Shown here in pieces: positions 4,682 to 7,163 of a stretch of 7,163 bases of DNA. The position numbers were made by a program, and so were the translations under genes. Source of the stretch: Candidatus Woykebacteria bacterium GWB1_45_5 (GTDB taxonomy: Bacteria > Patescibacteriota > Microgenomatia > Woykebacterales > RBG-16-39-9b); contig MHCO01000043.1 of assembly GCA_001816645.1 (NCBI GenBank), forward strand, positions 1-7,163, in the 5' to 3' direction. How positions within the stretch are numbered: position 1 is the first letter of the stretch; each line of letters starts with the position of its first letter. The notes beneath the pieces are model-generated. The model had not been told where the DNA came from. It saw only the letters and a list, made by a program, of their open reading frames with translations, and ran no database searches.

Positions 4682-6343
4682 ATGATTAGAAAGGTTTTGC
4701 GAGAACATCTTTCCAAGGCAATGAGAGAAGCCGGCTATGAAGAAGTCAGGCCAGAAGTTTTGCCAACAACCAATACGAGGTTTGGTGATTATTACTCTAC
4801 AGTTGCTCTAAGGCTAGCCAGGCGCGATTCCAAGCAGCCGCCGGAAAAAACTGCTAAATTTTTGGTGGCTAAGTTAGCTAAAAAAGAAGAAATTTTTAAA
4901 GCAGATTTTACCCCTAACGGCTTTATCAACTTTTCGATTTCACCTAGCTTCCTTCAAGCGCAGGTACAGGAAATAATTGAAGAAGATGAGAATTTCGGTC
5001 GGGTGGAAGTCGGTAAAGACAAGAAAGTGCAGGTGGAATTCATCTCAGCCAACCCAACTGGACCGCTTACTTTAGGTAATGGTCGGGGTGGATTTATGGG
5101 TGACGCGCTGGCTAATTGCTTGGAAAAAGCAAGCTTTCAAGTTGAGCGAGAATATTACATAAACGACACTGGTAATCAAATTAAAACTTTAGGCTTTTCC
5201 ATCCTTGATGTTTTAGGGATAAAAGCGGAAGATCGAAAAGGTCTTTACAAGGGCGAATATATCGTTGAGCTTGCCAAATTGCTGCAAAAAGAAACCGACA
5301 TAGAAAGATATAGATTGAAGCCATATGACGTAGGGGGGAGGGGAGCAGAAGTTTTGCTGAAAGAATTTATCAAACCCGCCTTGGCCAAGCTAAAAATCGA
5401 TTTCGACGCTTTTGTCTCCGAAAAGCACTTGTACGAATCTGGTAAAGTCGCGGCTGCTTTAGAGGTACTAAGGAAAAAAGGTTTAGTTGAAGAACGGGAA
5501 GGGGCGACCTGGTTTAAAGCGGGGGGCGGAGTTGAAGATAAAGATCGTGTGCTTGTTCGAAGCGATGTGGGAGGAAGCGAGCCAACTTATTTTTTGGCTG
5601 ATATCGCTTATCACCTTGATAAGTTTGAAAGGGGGTTTGATAGGGTAATTGATCTTTGGGGGGCGGACCATGCTGGTTACGTACAGAGGATGCGTGCAGC
5701 CGCCGTAGCCTTAGGATTCGACGATAAGCTTGATATTATCATTGTTCAATTGGTTCGGCTAAAGGAGGGTGGCAAGGAAGTTCGGATGTCCAAACGGACT
5801 GGTACCTTTGTCACTTTGGAAGAACTAGTCGACAAGGTTGGTTTGGATGTCGCTAGGTTCTTTTTTATCTCGCATGCGGCCAACACTCACATGGATTTTG
5901 ATCTCAAAGTAGCCCGCGAGCAAAGCCTAAAGAACCCAGTCTACTATGTGCAATACGCCCACGCTCGATGTGCGAGTATTCTAAGAAAGGCTCAGGAAGA
6001 GGGCTTTAGCCTCGAAGATCTTAGCAATTCAGATACCAGTTTGCTGAAACAGCCTGCGGAGTTGGCTTTGATCAAGGCGCTTATGAAATTACCGGAGATT
6101 GTCGAAGATATTTCGCAAAACTACGCTGTTCACCTTCTACCTACCTACAGCCAAATAACGGCCGATCTTTTCCATAAATTCTACGAGCAGGCTCGAGTAA
6201 TTGATCCTAAAGATAAAGGAACTAGTTTAGCGAGGCTAGCTTTGGTGATGGCTACCAAGATAATATTACGTAATAGTTTACGACTGATGGGTGTTTCCCA
6301 TCCAGAGCGTATGGAGGATCTAAGCGGTGAAATCAACAACTAG
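4682..6343 (+). CDS. argS: Arginyl-tRNA synthetase
   Basis: Class I ArgRS charges tRNA-Arg in the cytoplasm; 553 residues, a normal length. In order: the N-terminal additional domain that contacts the tRNA D-loop (about 1-100, GDYYSTVALRLAR); the catalytic domain with SANPTGPLTLGNGRGG (HIGH box at 130-133 reads TLGN), REYYINDTGNQ, ADIAYHLDKFERGFDRVIDL, WGADHAGYVQRM; the KMSKS-equivalent RMSKRTGTFV (RMSKR 368-372); and the DALR anticodon-binding domain (about 420-553: NPVYYVQYAHARCASIL to LMGVSHPERM). I chose ATG 4682 over the in-frame TTG 4673 because family similarity begins there and the TTG would lie upstream of the predicted transcript start. No ribosome binding site is visible. The identity is secure; the loss of both HIGH histidines is notable. 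Confidence 0.96.
   Translation: MIRKVLREHLSKAMREAGYEEVRPEVLPTTNTRFGDYYSTVALRLARRDSKQPPEKTAKFLVAKLAKKEEIFKADFTPNGFINFSISPSFLQAQVQEIIEEDENFGRVEVGKDKKVQVEFISANPTGPLTLGNGRGGFMGDALANCLEKASFQVEREYYINDTGNQIKTLGFSILDVLGIKAEDRKGLYKGEYIVELAKLLQKETDIERYRLKPYDVGGRGAEVLLKEFIKPALAKLKIDFDAFVSEKHLYESGKVAAALEVLRKKGLVEEREGATWFKAGGGVEDKDRVLVRSDVGGSEPTYFLADIAYHLDKFERGFDRVIDLWGADHAGYVQRMRAAAVALGFDDKLDIIIVQLVRLKEGGKEVRMSKRTGTFVTLEELVDKVGLDVARFFFISHAANTHMDFDLKVAREQSLKNPVYYVQYAHARCASILRKAQEEGFSLEDLSNSDTSLLKQPAELALIKALMKLPEIVEDISQNYAVHLLPTYSQITADLFHKFYEQARVIDPKDKGTSLARLALVMATKIILRNSLRLMGVSHPERMEDLSGEINN
6313..6317 (+). promoter_or_regulatory. Ribosome binding site supporting a GTG start of the M16 peptidase
   Basis: GGAGG lies within the last codons of argS, nine bases before the GTG at 6327. 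It is the strongest Shine-Dalgarno sequence in the window and fixes the start of the downstream gene despite its overlap with argS. Confidence 0.75.
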
Positions 6344-7163
6344 CGTTTTGAAGAACAAGCTGCGGGTTTTGGCGACGCCGTTGCCTTCGGTCAGTAGTGT
6401 GACGGCGATGATTTTGGTGGGAGCGGGTAGTCGCTATGAGCAAAGGCAGGAAAATGGAATTGCCCATTTCCTCGAGCACATGTTTTTCAAAGGAACAAAG
6501 AAGCGACCCAATGCCCTAGAAATTTCTTCTGTAATCGACGGAATTGGTGGAGAATTTAACGCTTTCACCTCCAAAGAATACACCGGCTTCTATATCAAAG
6601 CTAGTGCAAAGCATCTCGATCTGGTACTAGACGTGCTGACCGATATGCTTTTAAATTCTAAGCTCGATTCAGGAGAAATCGAGAGGGAAAGAGGTGTTAT
6701 CTTTGAGGAGCTACGAATGTATTTAGACACGCCGATGCGCTATGTTGGTGATGTCTTTGAGAATCTTCTATACGGTGACCAACCTCTTGGTTGGAATATT
6801 ATTGGTAGCCTGCAGTCGCTGAAAAATATTAAACGGGGCGATTTAACTTCTTACTTGAGCAGGTTTTATGTTCCAAACAATCTGATTGTCTCAATCTCCG
6901 GCGGCGTTGGGGCGGACGAAGCCGAGTCCTTAGTCGAAAAGCATCTCGGAGGTGAGGCTGCCAAGAAGACAACCAACTTTTTACCGGTAGAGATTACTCA
7001 AAAAAGACCAGCGGTTAAACTTGTTAGTAAAAAAACCGAACAAGCTCATTTTTGCCTCGGGGTGCGCTCTTATCCACGGGGGCATGAGAACCGCTATAAA
7101 CTGGCGGTTTTGAATACTATCATCGGTGTGTCTATGAGTTCTCGACTTTTTATCCAACTACGG
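6327..7163 (+). CDS. M16 (pitrilysin/insulinase-family) zinc peptidase, 3' end outside window
   Basis: The first 279 codons of an M16 metallopeptidase, open to the window edge. The inverted zinc motif HFLEH is at residues 47-51 (NGIAHFLEHMFFKGT), and the distal glutamate ligand follows 76 residues later at E127 (GVIFEELRMY), exactly the family spacing. Other family blocks are GGEFNAFTSKEYTGFY (74-89), YGDQPLGWNIIGS, and RFYVPNNLIVSISGGV closing the first domain. The start is GTG 6327 with GGAGG nine bases upstream, overlapping argS by 17 bases, which implies co-transcription. M16 enzymes degrade peptides or process precursors; similar single-chain proteins are common in bacteria. No signal peptide is seen, so a cytoplasmic location is likely. 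The active-site residues are intact; the substrate is unknown. Confidence 0.94.
   Translation, partial: MKSTTSVLKNKLRVLATPLPSVSSVTAMILVGAGSRYEQRQENGIAHFLEHMFFKGTKKRPNALEISSVIDGIGGEFNAFTSKEYTGFYIKASAKHLDLVLDVLTDMLLNSKLDSGEIERERGVIFEELRMYLDTPMRYVGDVFENLLYGDQPLGWNIIGSLQSLKNIKRGDLTSYLSRFYVPNNLIVSISGGVGADEAESLVEKHLGGEAAKKTTNFLPVEITQKRPAVKLVSKKTEQAHFCLGVRSYPRGHENRYKLAVLNTIIGVSMSSRLFIQLR

Noticed and set aside
4673..4684. TTG 4673 as the start of argS
   Set aside because: It lies upstream of the predicted transcript start, has no ribosome binding site, and adds three residues with no family similarity.

Overview
The window reads like part of a small-genome bacterium of the Candidate Phyla Radiation (Patescibacteria), most likely Microgenomates-like. 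This is inferred from gene content and sequence style: an ArgRS whose HIGH box reads TLGN, a ComEC divided into membrane and metallo-beta-lactamase (MBL) parts, and AT-rich low-complexity repeats both between and inside genes. No marker gene is present, so the placement is tentative.

Layout, all genes on the + strand: (1) the 3' two-fifths of leuS (to 1117), carrying two repeat-like in-frame inserts; (2) a 364-bp gap (1118-1481) with a strong hairpin, a weak terminator-like hairpin, a T-rich low-complexity tract and start-less open frames on the minus strand; (3) a small SprT-like HExxH zinc metallopeptidase (1482-1871); (4) a good sigma70-type promoter (1885-1913) followed by a perfect 33-bp tandem duplication that makes up almost the whole predicted leader of comEA; (5) a competence operon of comEA (1989-2594), comEC membrane part (2560-3780) and comEC MBL part (3755-4608). 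The genes overlap, and the MBL part carries a -1 frameshift near 4220; (6) argS (4682-6343), with an extended -10 box so close to the ATG that the mRNA is probably leaderless; (7) an M16 (pitrilysin-family) zinc peptidase, overlapping the end of argS and running off the window (6327 to beyond 7163).

How the genes work together: ComEA (membrane-anchored DNA receptor) and ComEC (membrane channel plus MBL domain) form the core inner-membrane DNA-uptake machinery of natural transformation. LeuRS and ArgRS serve translation. The two peptidases are likely housekeeping enzymes. I see no mobile element, CRISPR array, tRNA or rRNA.

I did not find a clearly undescribed multi-gene system. The most interesting signals are the repeat-derived inserts inside leuS, the tandem-duplicated comEA leader, the broken MBL reading frame, the TLGN active-site variant in ArgRS and the probable leaderless argS transcript.
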